Below are positions 32,759-41,888 of a stretch of 53,807 nt of DNA, in pieces. The translations under genes were made by a program, and so were the position numbers. This DNA is from an uncultured Treponema sp. Its GTDB lineage: Bacteria > Spirochaetota > Spirochaetia > Treponematales > Treponemataceae. The stretch spans positions 1-53,807 of the forward strand of contig CAKULY010000015.1 in NCBI GenBank assembly GCA_934667505.1, written 5' to 3'. The first letter of the stretch is position 1. The number at the start of each line of letters is the position of its first letter. A model generated the notes under the pieces. That model was not told where the DNA came from, did not search any database, and saw only the letters and a program-made list of their open reading frames with translations.

Positions 32759-33500
32759 AGATAGAAATAAAGATACAAGCGGTGGAATTAGACTTCAAGT
32801 TTATTTAGCCCATTCTGGGGTTGCTAGCAGAAGAGCCAGCGAAAAGATTATTCAAGAAGGGCGGGTTTGCATAAATGGAAAAACTGTTTGCGAAATGGGG
32901 GAAAAGGTTTTTCCAAATGACGTTGTAACTGTTGACGGAAAAAATATTACTTTAGAAGAAAAAAAACGCTATATTCTATTGTATAAGCCTGCAGGTTATG
33001 TGTGTTCGATGGCAGATGAAAAAGACAGACCCATTGCAGTGGATATACTAAAAAAAGATTTTAGCGAGCGTCTTTATAATATTGGTCGGCTTGATATGTT
33101 TAGCCAAGGCCTTATAATTTTTACAAACGACGGAGATTTTGCCGCGACTCTTTCACATCCTTCTGCGGAGCTAGAAAAAGAATATGTTGTGGATTCCAGC
33201 GTTCCTTTGCCAAGAGAACTTTGTTCTGAATTTGAAAAAGGTATCCGTGTGGATGGAATTTTTTATAAGTGCAAAAAAGCATTGGAAATTAATTCTCACA
33301 GAATAAAAATTGTTTTAGTAGAAGGAAAAAATCGCGAAATAAGAAACGTTTTTCAATCTAAAAATGTAGGAATAAGAAAACTTGTCCGCACAAGGATTGG
33401 AAATATTTGCGCGGAAAATATGCAGCCTGGTGAATACAGAGAGCTTTCTTCTATTGAAGTGCAAGGGCTTTTAAAGCTTTGTAAAAATAAGTGTTTATAA
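32748..33500 (+). CDS. rRNA pseudouridine synthase, RsuA/RluB family
   Basis: 250 residues from TTG 32748. N-terminal S4 RNA-binding domain (LQVYLAHSGVASRRASEKII), then the catalytic domain with GRLDMFSQGLIIFTNDGDF, where canonical GRLD-x-x-(T/S)-x-GLLLLTNDG carries the catalytic Asp. The later motif VLVEGKNREIRNVFQS is diagnostic. It is likely to modify 23S rRNA (RluB type, given the scpAB context). The chosen TTG has AGAGG with a 7-nt spacer. An ATG at 32700 in the same frame would overlap scpB by 59 bp and would add an unusual Lys-rich N-terminus. An intrinsic terminator follows. Confidence 0.85.
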   Translation: MQDKDRNKDTSGGIRLQVYLAHSGVASRRASEKIIQEGRVCINGKTVCEMGEKVFPNDVVTVDGKNITLEEKKRYILLYKPAGYVCSMADEKDRPIAVDILKKDFSERLYNIGRLDMFSQGLIIFTNDGDFAATLSHPSAELEKEYVVDSSVPLPRELCSEFEKGIRVDGIFYKCKKALEINSHRIKIVLVEGKNREIRNVFQSKNVGIRKLVRTRIGNICAENMQPGEYRELSSIEVQGLLKLCKNKCL

Positions 33501-33504
33501 GCAT

Positions 33505-33526
33505 AGTTTGCGTCGCAAACTTTTTT
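33505..33526 (+). terminator. Intrinsic terminator after the pseudouridine synthase gene
   Basis: AGTTTGCG/CGCAAACT hairpin followed by six T residues, five bases after the stop codon. A TATAAT (33526-33531) overlaps its tail and may serve the cmk-rpsA gene. Confidence 0.8.
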
Positions 33527-33587
33527 ATAATGGCAACTTTTATCTTTTTGTAAAGATGAAAATAAAAATAAATTATAAAGGTGTGTT

Positions 33588-35948
33588 ATGGTTATTGCAA
33601 TCGATGGACCTGCTGGCACAGGAAAAAGCACTGTTGCTGCAATTATTGCTAAAAAGTTAAATATAACGAATCTAAATAGTGGAAGTTTTTACAGAGCGCT
33701 TACACTTGCTATGCTAGAATCTGGCATAGACCTTTCGGATACCGAAAAAGTTCTTGAATTTTGCAAAAAGCAAAAGCTCGACTATATCAATGCAAGAATG
33801 ATTCTTAATGGAATCGACGTAGAAAATCGTCTCCACGAAGATAAAGTTAGCGCTGTGGTCGCTCAAGTCAGCGCTATCGTTGAGATTCGTCATCTTGTAA
33901 ATGCAAGGCTGCGCGAAATAACAAAAAATCTAGACATCGTCTGCGAAGGTCGCGATATGACGACTGTTGTTTTTCCAAATGCTGATTTTAAGTTCTATTT
34001 GGATGCTTCAATTGATGTTCAGGCGCAGCGAAGGTTTGATCAGGGGGTCAGTGAGCTTTCCCTTGAGCAAATAAAAGATGCCATAAAAAAACGCGATGAA
34101 ATCGATAAAAACAAGGCAGAAGGTGCTCTTAGGATTGCCCCTGATGCAATGTATATAGATACTTCCGCCTTGACGATAGATAACGTTTGTGCCATAATAT
34201 TGACACAAATTCATAAGAAAGGGTTCACAATGGAAGAAATGGAAGTGGAAAAGGATGAAGCTCAGAACAAGAGTGTAATTCACGCACAATTAGAAGAGGC
34301 TCTGAATGGCTTTAGCAATCCAGAGGAAGGTCAAACTGTTGAAGGTACAGTAATTCAAATTACAGATGATTACGTATTCCTTAATATCGATGGTTGTAAA
34401 TCAGAAGGAAAGCTTTCTGTAGAAGAATTCGCAGATGATATGCCTGCAGTTGGAGATAAGGTTCAAGTATTCCTTGTTCATGCAATTGGTCGCAATGGAA
34501 GTCCTGAAATCTCTAAGACTAGAGCTGATGAAAAACGCCTATGGAAAGTTTTTGCTCAGGCTCATAAAAATAATACGCCTGTTGAAGGAACAATTGTAAA
34601 AATTGTTCGCGGTGGTTACGATGTTGATCTCGGCGGTCACATTCATGCTTTTCTTCCTATTAGTCAGTCTGATAGTCAGAAAGTTGAAAAACCAGAATCT
34701 CTTATAGGTTTAAAATCAAAGTTTTATATAGAACGAATATTTAATGAAAATAAAAAGAACGTTGTTGTAAATCGTCGCAAATATTTGGAAGAACAGATTG
34801 ATTCAAAGCGCGAAGAATTTTTCAACAGCGTAAAAATTGGCGATAGCGTAAAGGGAACTGTAAAGAGTTTTACAAGTTTCGGCGCGTTTATTGACCTTGG
34901 AGGATTTGACGGACTTCTTCATATCAACGATATGAGCTGGGGACACGTTGCTCGTCCAAAAGATTTTGTAAAAAAAGGTCAGGAAATTGAGCTTAAGGTT
35001 ATTCGGCTCGATCCTGCAGAAAAAAGAATTAATCTTTCGTTAAAGCATTTTACAGAAGATCCTTGGATTCACTTTGAAGAAAAATATCACGTAAATGATG
35101 TTGTAAAGGGAAAAGTTACTAAGCTTACAGACTTTGGTGCGTTTATTGAACTCGAAGAAGGCATTGAAGGTCTTGTTCATATCAGTGAATTCTCTTGGAC
35201 AAAGAAAATCAATAAGCCTTCAGACATGGTAAACGTCGGTGATGAAGTTGAAGCTATGATTCTTGGATACGATATTCAGGCTGGCAGAGTTTCTTTAGGA
35301 CTTAAACAAATCACTGAAAATCCATGGGATAGCGTCGCTGAAAAATATTCAGTAGGCACAAAGGTTTCTGGAAAGGTTGTAAAACTAACAAATGCAGGAG
35401 CCTTTGTTGAACTTGAAGAAGGTATAGACGGTTTCCTTCACGCAGATGATATTTCTTGGACAAAGAAAGTAAAGCATCCTAGCAATGAACTTTCTGTAAA
35501 TCAAGATATTGAAGCTGTTGTTATCGATTGTGATTCTGAAAATAAAAGAGTTAGACTTGGTATAAAACAACTTACTGAAGATCCTTGGAAACAGTTCGCA
35601 GAAGAATACAAGCCTGGTTCAACTCTTGAAGGTGAAATTACTGCAATTAATGATTTTGGCGTTTTTGTAAAAGCTCCAAATGGAATAGAAGGTCTTGTTA
35701 ATAAATCTAATTTAAGCGAAGACAGAGATACTCCTTATGAAGAAGCTGTAAAAAAATATAACGTTGGCGACAAAATCAATGTGTATGTTGTTGACGTAAA
35801 TACAGAAAGAGAACGTGTTGCTTTTTCTGTTAGAGAATTCAAGAGAAAGCAGCAGCGAGATGAGATTTCTCAGTATATGTCAAAATCTAATAGTGATGAT
35901 GATGGCGCTTATACACTTGCTGATTATCTTCAGACACAGAAAAATTAG
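33588..35948 (+). CDS. cmk-rpsA: Cytidylate kinase fused to 30S ribosomal protein S1
   Basis: 786 residues. Residues 1-213 are a complete CMP kinase: P-loop AIDGPAGTGKST, NLNSGSFYRALT, CEGRDMTTVVFPNADFKFYL (CMP site) and YIDTSALTIDNV. Residues about 230-786 hold six S1 domains (GTV...VFLNIDG through GEITAINDFGVFVKAP). CMP kinase recycles CMP/dCMP; S1 recruits mRNA to the 30S subunit. This fusion is known from Treponema. An internal ATG at 34230 has AGAAAGGG six bases upstream and would give free S1 (572 residues). AAGGTG precedes the first ATG, and the leader contains a small hairpin (ATCTTT/AAAGAT, 33542-33557). Confidence 0.96.
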   Translation: MVIAIDGPAGTGKSTVAAIIAKKLNITNLNSGSFYRALTLAMLESGIDLSDTEKVLEFCKKQKLDYINARMILNGIDVENRLHEDKVSAVVAQVSAIVEIRHLVNARLREITKNLDIVCEGRDMTTVVFPNADFKFYLDASIDVQAQRRFDQGVSELSLEQIKDAIKKRDEIDKNKAEGALRIAPDAMYIDTSALTIDNVCAIILTQIHKKGFTMEEMEVEKDEAQNKSVIHAQLEEALNGFSNPEEGQTVEGTVIQITDDYVFLNIDGCKSEGKLSVEEFADDMPAVGDKVQVFLVHAIGRNGSPEISKTRADEKRLWKVFAQAHKNNTPVEGTIVKIVRGGYDVDLGGHIHAFLPISQSDSQKVEKPESLIGLKSKFYIERIFNENKKNVVVNRRKYLEEQIDSKREEFFNSVKIGDSVKGTVKSFTSFGAFIDLGGFDGLLHINDMSWGHVARPKDFVKKGQEIELKVIRLDPAEKRINLSLKHFTEDPWIHFEEKYHVNDVVKGKVTKLTDFGAFIELEEGIEGLVHISEFSWTKKINKPSDMVNVGDEVEAMILGYDIQAGRVSLGLKQITENPWDSVAEKYSVGTKVSGKVVKLTNAGAFVELEEGIDGFLHADDISWTKKVKHPSNELSVNQDIEAVVIDCDSENKRVRLGIKQLTEDPWKQFAEEYKPGSTLEGEITAINDFGVFVKAPNGIEGLVNKSNLSEDRDTPYEEAVKKYNVGDKINVYVVDVNTERERVAFSVREFKRKQQRDEISQYMSKSNSDDDGAYTLADYLQTQKN

Positions 35949-35962
35949 TTTTTGAAGTTTTG

Positions 35963-37519
35963 ATGAATCAGTTTTCTTTTGAACTTGCGAAGACTCTCAT
36001 CGAAATCAGTCTGGAACTCAATTCAGATTATCCTACAAAAGACGCATTGTTGTTTCGTATTTTGAAATCTGCAATGCGTCTTGTTAAATGTAAGGAATCT
36101 GTCTTTATTTCAGTTAATTCTGTTGATGGCTCTTGCACATTGGCAGGAGGTCTAAAGGACGGTAGCTATATTGAAGCAAATAAGTTGCTTCCTTCTGACT
36201 TTTTTGCAAATACTCTTTTTGAAAAACAAGATTCATTAATACTGAATAGTCTTGCTGATAATTATAGTTTTTATAGATATATGCAGGACTTTTTTAGTAT
36301 TTCTGTGCAAGATTCATTGAGAATTACTCTACCTTTTAGAGAAAAAGTTGTTGCTATAATAGAACTTTTTAATCTTGAAGATAAAAATCTTACTTCTGAA
36401 GAAAGATTACTTATTGAGTTGTTTGAAAAAATCGCCAGCCAAAGTTATGTAAAAATGCTTAAGGATTATTCTGTCCCTAAAGTTCCTTTTTCAAGGAATA
36501 ATTCGACAGCTAAAAAGCAGATTCCGAATGCATTTCATGACTTTTTGGTTGTAAGTCCCGTTATAAAAGATTTGATGACGGTTGTAAAAAAGGCTGCTAT
36601 AACAAATTCTTCTGTGCTTATAACTGGAGAAAGTGGTGTAGGAAAAGAACTCTTTGCAGAACAAATTTATTTGAATAGCAAACGTTCTAACAAACCTTTT
36701 ATTCGTGTAAACTGTGCGGCTCTTTCAGATTCTCTTATGGAAAGTGAATTTTTTGGTCACGAAAAAGGGGCGTTTACAAGTGCTGATTCTTTGCAAAAAG
36801 GAAGATTTGAGGTCGCCGATGGCGGAACGATTTTTCTTGATGAGATTGGAGAAATACCACTTTCTCTGCAAGTAAAGCTTCTTAGAGTTATTCAGGATAA
36901 GCAATTTGAAAGAGTTGGTTCTTCTCAAACTGTAGATGTTGATGTTAGAATAATTGCGGCTACAAATAGAAATCTTGAAAAAATGGTAAAAGAGGGTACC
37001 TTTAGAGAAGATTTGTATTTTAGATTAAATGTTCTTCCTATTAGAGTTCCTCCTCTTAGGGAAAGGGTAGAGGATATTATTCCTTTGGCTAATAAGTTTT
37101 TAGCAAAGTATTCTGAAGAAAACGGAAAGCTTTTTGAAGGCTTTGACGAAAACGCAAGAATCTGTCTTGAAAATTATAGTTGGCCAGGAAATGTTAGAGA
37201 GTTGGAAAATTGCATAGTTCGCGCTTGCATTTTAGGAAATCCTCCGTTTATTAAGACTGAGAATTTACGCTTAGATATAAATGCGGGTGTTATTAATGAA
37301 GAAGAGTCTTCTTTTGATGGAAGAAATCTTTTTGCAGAAATTAGAGATTCAAGCCCGGACAAGAGTTTAAAGTCAGTGGTAACATCCTTAAAAAGGGCTT
37401 ATGTTATACACGTGCTTGAAGAGTGCGGTTGGAATCAAACTAAGGCTGGGAAAGTGCTAGGAATTCAACGGACTTATGTGTCTCGCCTTATGAGTGAGTT
37501 GCATATTCGTGAAAGATAG
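35963..37519 (+). CDS. sigma54-dependent transcriptional activator with GAF domain
   Basis: 518 residues. N-terminal GAF-like sensor (about 20-165), AAA+ domain with Walker A GESGVGKE and Walker B IFLDEIGE, arginine finger region [15 protein letters not shown], and a Fis-type C-terminal helix-turn-helix ([20 protein letters not shown]). Such proteins remodel the sigma54-polymerase complex. The sigma54 contact loop reads GAFTSA instead of the near-invariant GAFTGA. No phosphoacceptor domain is present, so the GAF domain probably binds a small ligand. It follows cmk-rpsA after 14 bp. A TTG at 35960 directly precedes the ATG chosen here. Confidence 0.93.
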   Translation: MNQFSFELAKTLIEISLELNSDYPTKDALLFRILKSAMRLVKCKESVFISVNSVDGSCTLAGGLKDGSYIEANKLLPSDFFANTLFEKQDSLILNSLADNYSFYRYMQDFFSISVQDSLRITLPFREKVVAIIELFNLEDKNLTSEERLLIELFEKIASQSYVKMLKDYSVPKVPFSRNNSTAKKQIPNAFHDFLVVSPVIKDLMTVVKKAAITNSSVLITGESGVGKELFAEQIYLNSKRSNKPFIRVNCAALSDSLMESEFFGHEKGAFTSADSLQKGRFEVADGGTIFLDEIGEIPLSLQVKLLRVIQDKQFERVGSSQTVDVDVRIIAATNRNLEKMVKEGTFREDLYFRLNVLPIRVPPLRERVEDIIPLANKFLAKYSEENGKLFEGFDENARICLENYSWPGNVRELENCIVRACILGNPPFIKTENLRLDINAGVINEEESSFDGRNLFAEIRDSSPDKSLKSVVTSLKRAYVIHVLEECGWNQTKAGKVLGIQRTYVSRLMSELHIRER

Positions 37520-37538
37520 ATAAATTGGAGGATAAAAA

Positions 37539-38207
37539 ATGAATAAAGATGAAAAAAAAGAATCTTTTAATGAAAAGTTGGCAGGTTATGTTGATAAAAG
37601 GGCAAAAATACTTATAGGTGTTCTTGTTGCTATCGTCGTTCTATTTGTTGCTTACTGCGTAAGTTTTATTGTTGTTCAAAATAATAATAAAAAAGGTATA
37701 GAATCTGTAGATACAATTGAATTTAAGTTAACAGATGGTTCTGAATCTTTAAGTGATGAAGAAATTGATGAAAGAAAGAATGTCGCCTTAGAGTCTTTGA
37801 ACCCTTTTATGAAAAAAGGTGGCGTTACTGGAGTTCGTGCTAATATGCTTGCTGCAGAAATCTACTATTCTAGAAAGGATTATAAAAATTCTGCAGAATG
37901 TTATAAGCTTGCTGCGCAAAAAGGAAAAAAATCGTATACAGCTCCTATTTGCAATTACTATGCTGCAGTTTCTTATGAAAATATAGGAAATCTTGACGAA
38001 GCTTTGAGTTTTTATAAAAAAGCTGCTGATTTTGATACTTTTGTAAAATCGTCGCATGCAAAATTTAGTTATGCTAGAATTCTTGAATCAAAAGGAAACC
38101 TTGAAGAAGCAAAAAAAGTTTATCAAGATTTAGTGGATAACAATTCTGGTGATACTTGGGCAGATATTGCAAAAACACGGCTTCTTTATCTTGATTTTTC
38201 AAAATAA
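37539..38207 (+). CDS. Membrane-anchored TPR protein (YfgM-like)
   Basis: 222 residues. A short cytoplasmic N-terminus, one transmembrane helix at residues 24-47 (ILIGVLVAIVVLFVAYCVSF), and TPR repeats in the outer part (NMLAAEIYYSRKDYKNSAECYKLA is the clearest; only part is quoted: EIYYSRKDYKNSAECYKLA). The layout matches the SecYEG ancillary protein YfgM and related tetratricopeptide proteins. GGAGG with an 8-nt spacer before the ATG. Last gene in the run after the sigma54 activator, 19 bp downstream of it. Confidence 0.75.
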   Translation: MNKDEKKESFNEKLAGYVDKRAKILIGVLVAIVVLFVAYCVSFIVVQNNNKKGIESVDTIEFKLTDGSESLSDEEIDERKNVALESLNPFMKKGGVTGVRANMLAAEIYYSRKDYKNSAECYKLAAQKGKKSYTAPICNYYAAVSYENIGNLDEALSFYKKAADFDTFVKSSHAKFSYARILESKGNLEEAKKVYQDLVDNNSGDTWADIAKTRLLYLDFSK

Positions 38208-38235
38208 TTTTTGCTTGCTTTCTTTTTGCATTGAT

Positions 38236-38241
38236 TAATCT
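38236..38241 (+). promoter_or_regulatory. Weak -10 with leaderless spacing
   Basis: TAATCT ends six bases before ATG 38248, with TTGCTT 19 bp upstream. It matches the pattern of other leaderless starts here but the hexamer is poor. Confidence 0.3.
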
Positions 38242-38247
38242 TTATTT

Positions 38248-39030
38248 ATGAATACAATTATGACAACTATGAAAAGATTCTTTTTATCCAATATATTTCT
38301 TAGTTGTCTTTTTTTATTTTTAGGCTGTGGCCTTGACGAATACTATGTTTTGGATGCGCCTGTTTCTTCTTTGAGTACGCCTTCCGTAACATCTGCAAAT
38401 TATACTTTTCAAACTCCTTTTGATTCTGCTGATTTTTCGTTTAGAACAAATGAAGAAGGCATTAACAAGACGTATACCCAAGCAGATTCTTCTTTTAAGT
38501 TTTTAGGAACCGCCATTTACTATAAAATTTATAATAATTATTCCAAAATGAATTCTGAAATTTCTTCCCTTAGTTCTTTAAATACTTCTACTAATGAATC
38601 TGCGGCCGCTTCTAAAATGATAGAAACTTATAAGTATGTGCAGCTAGGCTGCAAGGAAGGGTCTGTAACCCCTTTGATTTCTGGAACAGGAAATAATAAG
38701 ACTGTAAAAATAAGGCTTACAAATTATCAAGAATTTATTTCAAAAATTTATATTGATGATGTTGCGAAGTTTACTCCTATAAGAAATAAAGATAAAGAAC
38801 CGTTTTCTTTTGATTTCGGCCGTTCTAATAAAGATGGCGATTATTCTGATGACGAACTTCCAAAAGATGGCGATTCAGATGTTGTTTATGGAGATGAGTC
38901 AAGCGAAGGAATGTGGTATGTAAGTTTGTATGCCGTAGCTGTAGGGCGTGATACTACATATACTACGTATTACAGCGGTCTGCTGCATTTAGGGGCGGTT
39001 GCAATAGATAGCAGGGAAAAAGATAACTAG
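38248..39030 (+). CDS. Putative lipoprotein of unknown function
   Basis: 260 residues. Signal sequence with lipobox LFLGC at about residue 27, so membrane-anchored. The mature part begins GLDEYYVLDAP and contains a Ser/Thr-rich segment, a mixed alpha/beta core (TAIYYKIYNNYSKMNSEI, KIRLTNYQEFISKIYIDD), an acidic Asp/Gly-rich loop (residues about 195-212) and a C-terminal strand YYSGLLHLGAVAID. The family is not recognised; similar single lipoproteins are common in treponemes. No Shine-Dalgarno is visible. It sits just before tRNA-Arg. Confidence 0.65.
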   Translation: MNTIMTTMKRFFLSNIFLSCLFLFLGCGLDEYYVLDAPVSSLSTPSVTSANYTFQTPFDSADFSFRTNEEGINKTYTQADSSFKFLGTAIYYKIYNNYSKMNSEISSLSSLNTSTNESAAASKMIETYKYVQLGCKEGSVTPLISGTGNNKTVKIRLTNYQEFISKIYIDDVAKFTPIRNKDKEPFSFDFGRSNKDGDYSDDELPKDGDSDVVYGDESSEGMWYVSLYAVAVGRDTTYTTYYSGLLHLGAVAIDSREKDN

Positions 39031-39060
39031 AATTTTTTATTACATTTATAAGCTCTGCAG

Positions 39061-39089
39061 TTGATTTTTTTTTTAGATTGGTATATATT
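39061..39089 (+). promoter_or_regulatory. tRNA-Arg promoter
   Basis: TTGATT (39061-39066), 17 bp, TATATT (39084-39089). The predicted +1 is a few bases before the mature tRNA 5' end. Confidence 0.65.
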
Positions 39090-39098
39090 TCTTTTTAT

Positions 39099-39172
39099 GG
39101 TTCCTTAGCTCAGCTGGATAGAGCACATGCCTTCTAAGCATGCGGTCGGCAGTTCGATTCTGCCAGGAATCA
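39099..39172 (+). tRNA. tRNA-Arg (anticodon TCT)
   Basis: 74 nt cloverleaf: acceptor GGTTCCT/AGGAATC (one G-T pair), D arm AGCTCAGCTGGATAGAGC, anticodon stem CATGC/GCATG with loop CTTCTAA giving anticodon TCT (reads AGA/AGG), and T arm GGCAG-TTCGATT-CTGCC. Discriminator A73 at 39172; CCA is not encoded. It has its own promoter and a strong terminator. Confidence 0.97.
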
Positions 39173-39204
39173 ATAAAATCAGTTTTTGAAAAATAAATTT
39201 TCTT

Positions 39205-39252
39205 AAAAAGGAGAAAAATTGCTAGCGTTAAAGTGATTTTTCTCCTTTTTTA
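39205..39252 (+). terminator. Intrinsic terminator after tRNA-Arg
   Basis: A 15-bp perfect stem, AAAAAGGAGAAAAAT (39205-39219) with its complement (39236-39250), ending in T residues. Confidence 0.88.
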
Positions 39253-39286
39253 ATCTCTTTTATAAGAAATATGCAGTTTTTAGACG

Positions 39287-39315
39287 TTGATAAAATTTTA
39301 TTGCAATAGTATAAT
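39287..39315 (+). promoter_or_regulatory. Consensus promoter, leaderless spacing
   Basis: TTGATA (39287-39292), 17 bp, TATAAT (39310-39315), seven bases before ATG 39323. This is the clearest leaderless-type promoter in the window. Confidence 0.8.
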
Positions 39316-39322
39316 TGTCGCT

Positions 39323-40291
39323 ATGTGTAAATTACTTAAAAATATAGTTATATTTTTTAACTTATTTCCATTATTGTTTATTTCATGTGTTTCTACTAAG
39401 GTGTATGAAACAAGAACTGCTCGAGTTTTTCAAGATGATGTTCTTATTGTAGAAGAAGTAAATACTTTAAAAAATGGAAAGAAGAAATCCTTTGATAGTA
39501 CGATTTATAGGTATGTAGATTTTGATGATGAAGATGGGGATGCGATTCACGCGGTTTTAGAAAGAAAAATAAAAAATAAATCTGAAAAAACAAGCATTTC
39601 GATTTATGAAAATAAGGAACTCATTGAAACTAAAGAGTTTAAGTCAAAAAAAGGTAAAATTAAAAGATTCAAAAAGAATTCTGAAAATGAACAGCTAATG
39701 AAGCTTGCTTATGATGCAATGAATGAAGAAAAAATTCAGGATAAGGGGAAGTGGATTTCAAAAGTCACTACTGAAAGAGTTTCAGTAGAAAGCACCCCAA
39801 ATATGAAGTTCGTTGCGTATTCATTTTTAGGAAAACCTTTTGTAATATTGGGAAGTTCCGTCTGGAATCTTGTAAAGTGTGTAGGATATGGTTGTATAAA
39901 TTTCTTTGGAGGTTATACTACTGTTACGGATAGAAATTTCCTTTGGGTAACGCCAGATATTGCCGGCTCTAAAAAGAAGTACCAGGAACAGCGAGTAAAA
40001 AATACCATTGTCTATCCTGAATATCATGTGCCATTTACGGATAATAAAATCGCCGTGAAAAAAATGAATACTGAAGTTTCGAATATTTTTAAGGAAAATA
40101 ATACGGTAAAAGTTCTTTCGGAAGAGGAATTTGTTTACGACAATACTCTTTCTGTAAAAAAATCGGCTTCTGCTGATGCTGCTCTTACAGCTTCAGTTGT
40201 AGGTGTCGTAGGTTCTGTGGTTTCTGTGCCTATTTCAGGTGTAACTTGGCTTGGCGGTGCGGTATACGGAATCTATGATAAGATAAAATAG
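39323..40291 (+). CDS. Putative lipoprotein of unknown function
   Basis: 322 residues from ATG 39323. The upstream in-frame ATT/TTG codons lie within the promoter, so this is the first possible start. Signal sequence with lipobox LFISC at residue about 21. The mature protein is Lys-rich with a beta-rich first half (RVFQDDVLIVEEVNTLKNG), a hydrophobic segment near residues 155-180 (VILGSSVWNLVKCVGYGCIN) and a Gly/Val-rich hydrophobic C-terminus (VVGVVGSVVSVPISGVTWLG) that could insert into a membrane. Family not recognised. It is followed after 33 bp by an LPP20-type lipoprotein gene; the two may act together in the outer membrane. Confidence 0.65.
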   Translation: MCKLLKNIVIFFNLFPLLFISCVSTKVYETRTARVFQDDVLIVEEVNTLKNGKKKSFDSTIYRYVDFDDEDGDAIHAVLERKIKNKSEKTSISIYENKELIETKEFKSKKGKIKRFKKNSENEQLMKLAYDAMNEEKIQDKGKWISKVTTERVSVESTPNMKFVAYSFLGKPFVILGSSVWNLVKCVGYGCINFFGGYTTVTDRNFLWVTPDIAGSKKKYQEQRVKNTIVYPEYHVPFTDNKIAVKKMNTEVSNIFKENNTVKVLSEEEFVYDNTLSVKKSASADAALTASVVGVVGSVVSVPISGVTWLGGAVYGIYDKIK

Positions 40292-40324
40292 TTTTTTTTA
40301 ATAAAATTTACTACGGAGGTAAAT

Positions 40325-40882
40325 ATGAAAAAAATTCTTTTAGTATTAGGAGCTGTTCTTGCAGTTTCTTTTGTTACTGGTTGTGCGTCTAACCCTAAAA
40401 ATCCAGCTTATGGACAGTCTTCTACAGCTATGGCTAAACAGCTTGGCGCGCCTGATTGGTATTTTAGAGATGTACGTGACGATGCAGGTATCTACGCTGT
40501 AGGTCGTGCTGATTTTTCTGATGAAATTGTTTCTGAAAAAGCTGCAAGAATCGATGGTCGTGCTAGACTTGCACAGATGCTTGAATCTGCAATGAACTAT
40601 ATCGGCGAAAACTCTAGTTCTGCTGATGGTGAAACAAAAAAAGCTTTTAAAGAAAATACAAAGCAAATTACAAACCAAGTCCTTGTTGGCTCTATGATGG
40701 TAGATCGCTTTGATATTGACGGAAAAGTAAGCGTTTTAATGTTCCAGCCTTATGATGATCTTATTAAGAAGATTAAATCACAGGCTATGAAGCAGGATAA
40801 CGAAAAACTTAAGAATTTTATGGCGCAATTGACTGTTGAACAGTTCAGAGATGCTGTAGATAATGCTCCTGTTGAAGAATAG
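40325..40882 (+). CDS. LPP20-type lipoprotein
   Basis: 185 residues. Signal peptide with lipobox FVTGC at residue 20. The mature part (GAPDWYFRDVRDDAGIYAVG, then AARIDGRARLAQMLESAM) matches the LPP20 family pattern of a W-containing start followed by a conserved helix of alanine and arginine residues. LPP20 proteins are outer-membrane lipoproteins whose precise role is unclear. GGAGG lies 6 nt before the ATG, in contrast to the preceding leaderless gene. A strong terminator follows. Confidence 0.75.
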   Translation: MKKILLVLGAVLAVSFVTGCASNPKNPAYGQSSTAMAKQLGAPDWYFRDVRDDAGIYAVGRADFSDEIVSEKAARIDGRARLAQMLESAMNYIGENSSSADGETKKAFKENTKQITNQVLVGSMMVDRFDIDGKVSVLMFQPYDDLIKKIKSQAMKQDNEKLKNFMAQLTVEQFRDAVDNAPVEE

Positions 40883-40899
40883 TTCTAACTTTTTTTAAT

Positions 40900-40968
40900 A
40901 AAACTACCAAAACTGATTGAAAACCATAGTTCAGATTTATGGCTTCGTTTATGTTTTGGTAGTTTTTT
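40900..40968 (+). terminator. Intrinsic terminator after the LPP20-type gene
   Basis: A 14-bp perfect stem AAAACTACCAAAAC (40900-40913) / GTTTTGGTAGTTTT (40953-40966) with an inner CCATA/TATGG hairpin and T residues to 40968. Confidence 0.85.
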
Positions 40969-41058
40969 ATTTCTATTTTATACAAATCTTATAAATGGCA
41001 GAGTCAAGGCATTAAGTTTATCTTGGTTTTTAGAGTGTCTTGTCCATGCGATATTCTT

Positions 41059-41856
41059 ATGGTTCAAGAAAAAATCTGTGATGCGCATCTCCATTTAGTT
41101 CAGTGTTCTAAAAAAATGGATTTTGCTTCTTTTAGCGAATTTCAATCATATTTTGCTTGTACTTGTGCTCATGAAGAAAAAGAATTTTACGAACAAGCAG
41201 AAATCTGCAAAATGCTTTCCGATAAATCTGGAGAGAAATGTACGCTGAATTTCGCGCAAGCGTTTGGAATACATCCTCAAATGCCGCTTTTAGAAAATGC
41301 GGATTTTCTTGAGAAATTGCTTCAGGAAGAAAAAATTGACGCGATAGGGGAATCTGGTTTTGACTTGTTTACTCAAGAATTGAAAAGTCAGCTGGACGTT
41401 CAGGAACTTGCTTGGCGTATTCAACTTGAACTTGCAATAAAATATAAAAAGCCTCTTGTTGTGCACTGTAGAAAAGCCCTTCAGTATATTTATAGAGATG
41501 CAGCTTTACTAAAAAAAGTTCCTTCGGTGTTGTTTCATTCTTTTTGCGGCGGAATTTACGAAGCGAAAGGAATTTTATCAAAAGAAATTAATGCGTACTT
41601 TTCATTTGGAAATCAACTTTTAAAAGGAAACAAAAAATCTGCTGAATGTGTAAAACTCCTTCCTGTTTCTTGCATTGTTTTTGAAACCGATGCGCCTTTT
41701 CAAACTTTAAAACATGAGTTTTTTACAAATCCTTTAGACGTAAAAAATGTCTACAAAAAAGCTTTTGAGATTCGTTATCCAGAAAAAAAAATAGAGCTAA
41801 GTGAATTTTGCAACGAAATTTTTAATACATTTTTGAACTGTTTTAAAATAGGCTAA
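41059..41856 (+). CDS. TatD family metal-dependent hydrolase
   Basis: 265 residues from ATG 41059; an upstream in-frame start at 41023 has no support. TIM-barrel amidohydrolase-like fold: DAHLHL (metal His pair), AIGESGFDLF (metal Glu), LVVHCRKAL and FETDAPFQ (metal Asp) are in the order of TatD nucleases. The usual mid-barrel His is in VLFHSFCGG. Members have 3'-5' DNase or related phosphodiesterase activity. The sequence is more divergent than classic TatD (short linker regions, a Cys-rich N-terminal third), so substrate is uncertain. Standalone gene between the LPP20 terminator and a repeat element. Confidence 0.82.
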   Translation: MVQEKICDAHLHLVQCSKKMDFASFSEFQSYFACTCAHEEKEFYEQAEICKMLSDKSGEKCTLNFAQAFGIHPQMPLLENADFLEKLLQEEKIDAIGESGFDLFTQELKSQLDVQELAWRIQLELAIKYKKPLVVHCRKALQYIYRDAALLKKVPSVLFHSFCGGIYEAKGILSKEINAYFSFGNQLLKGNKKSAECVKLLPVSCIVFETDAPFQTLKHEFFTNPLDVKNVYKKAFEIRYPEKKIELSEFCNEIFNTFLNCFKIG

Positions 41857-41888
41857 GTTCTGTGAATATTTTCTGTTCGATTTTCTAC

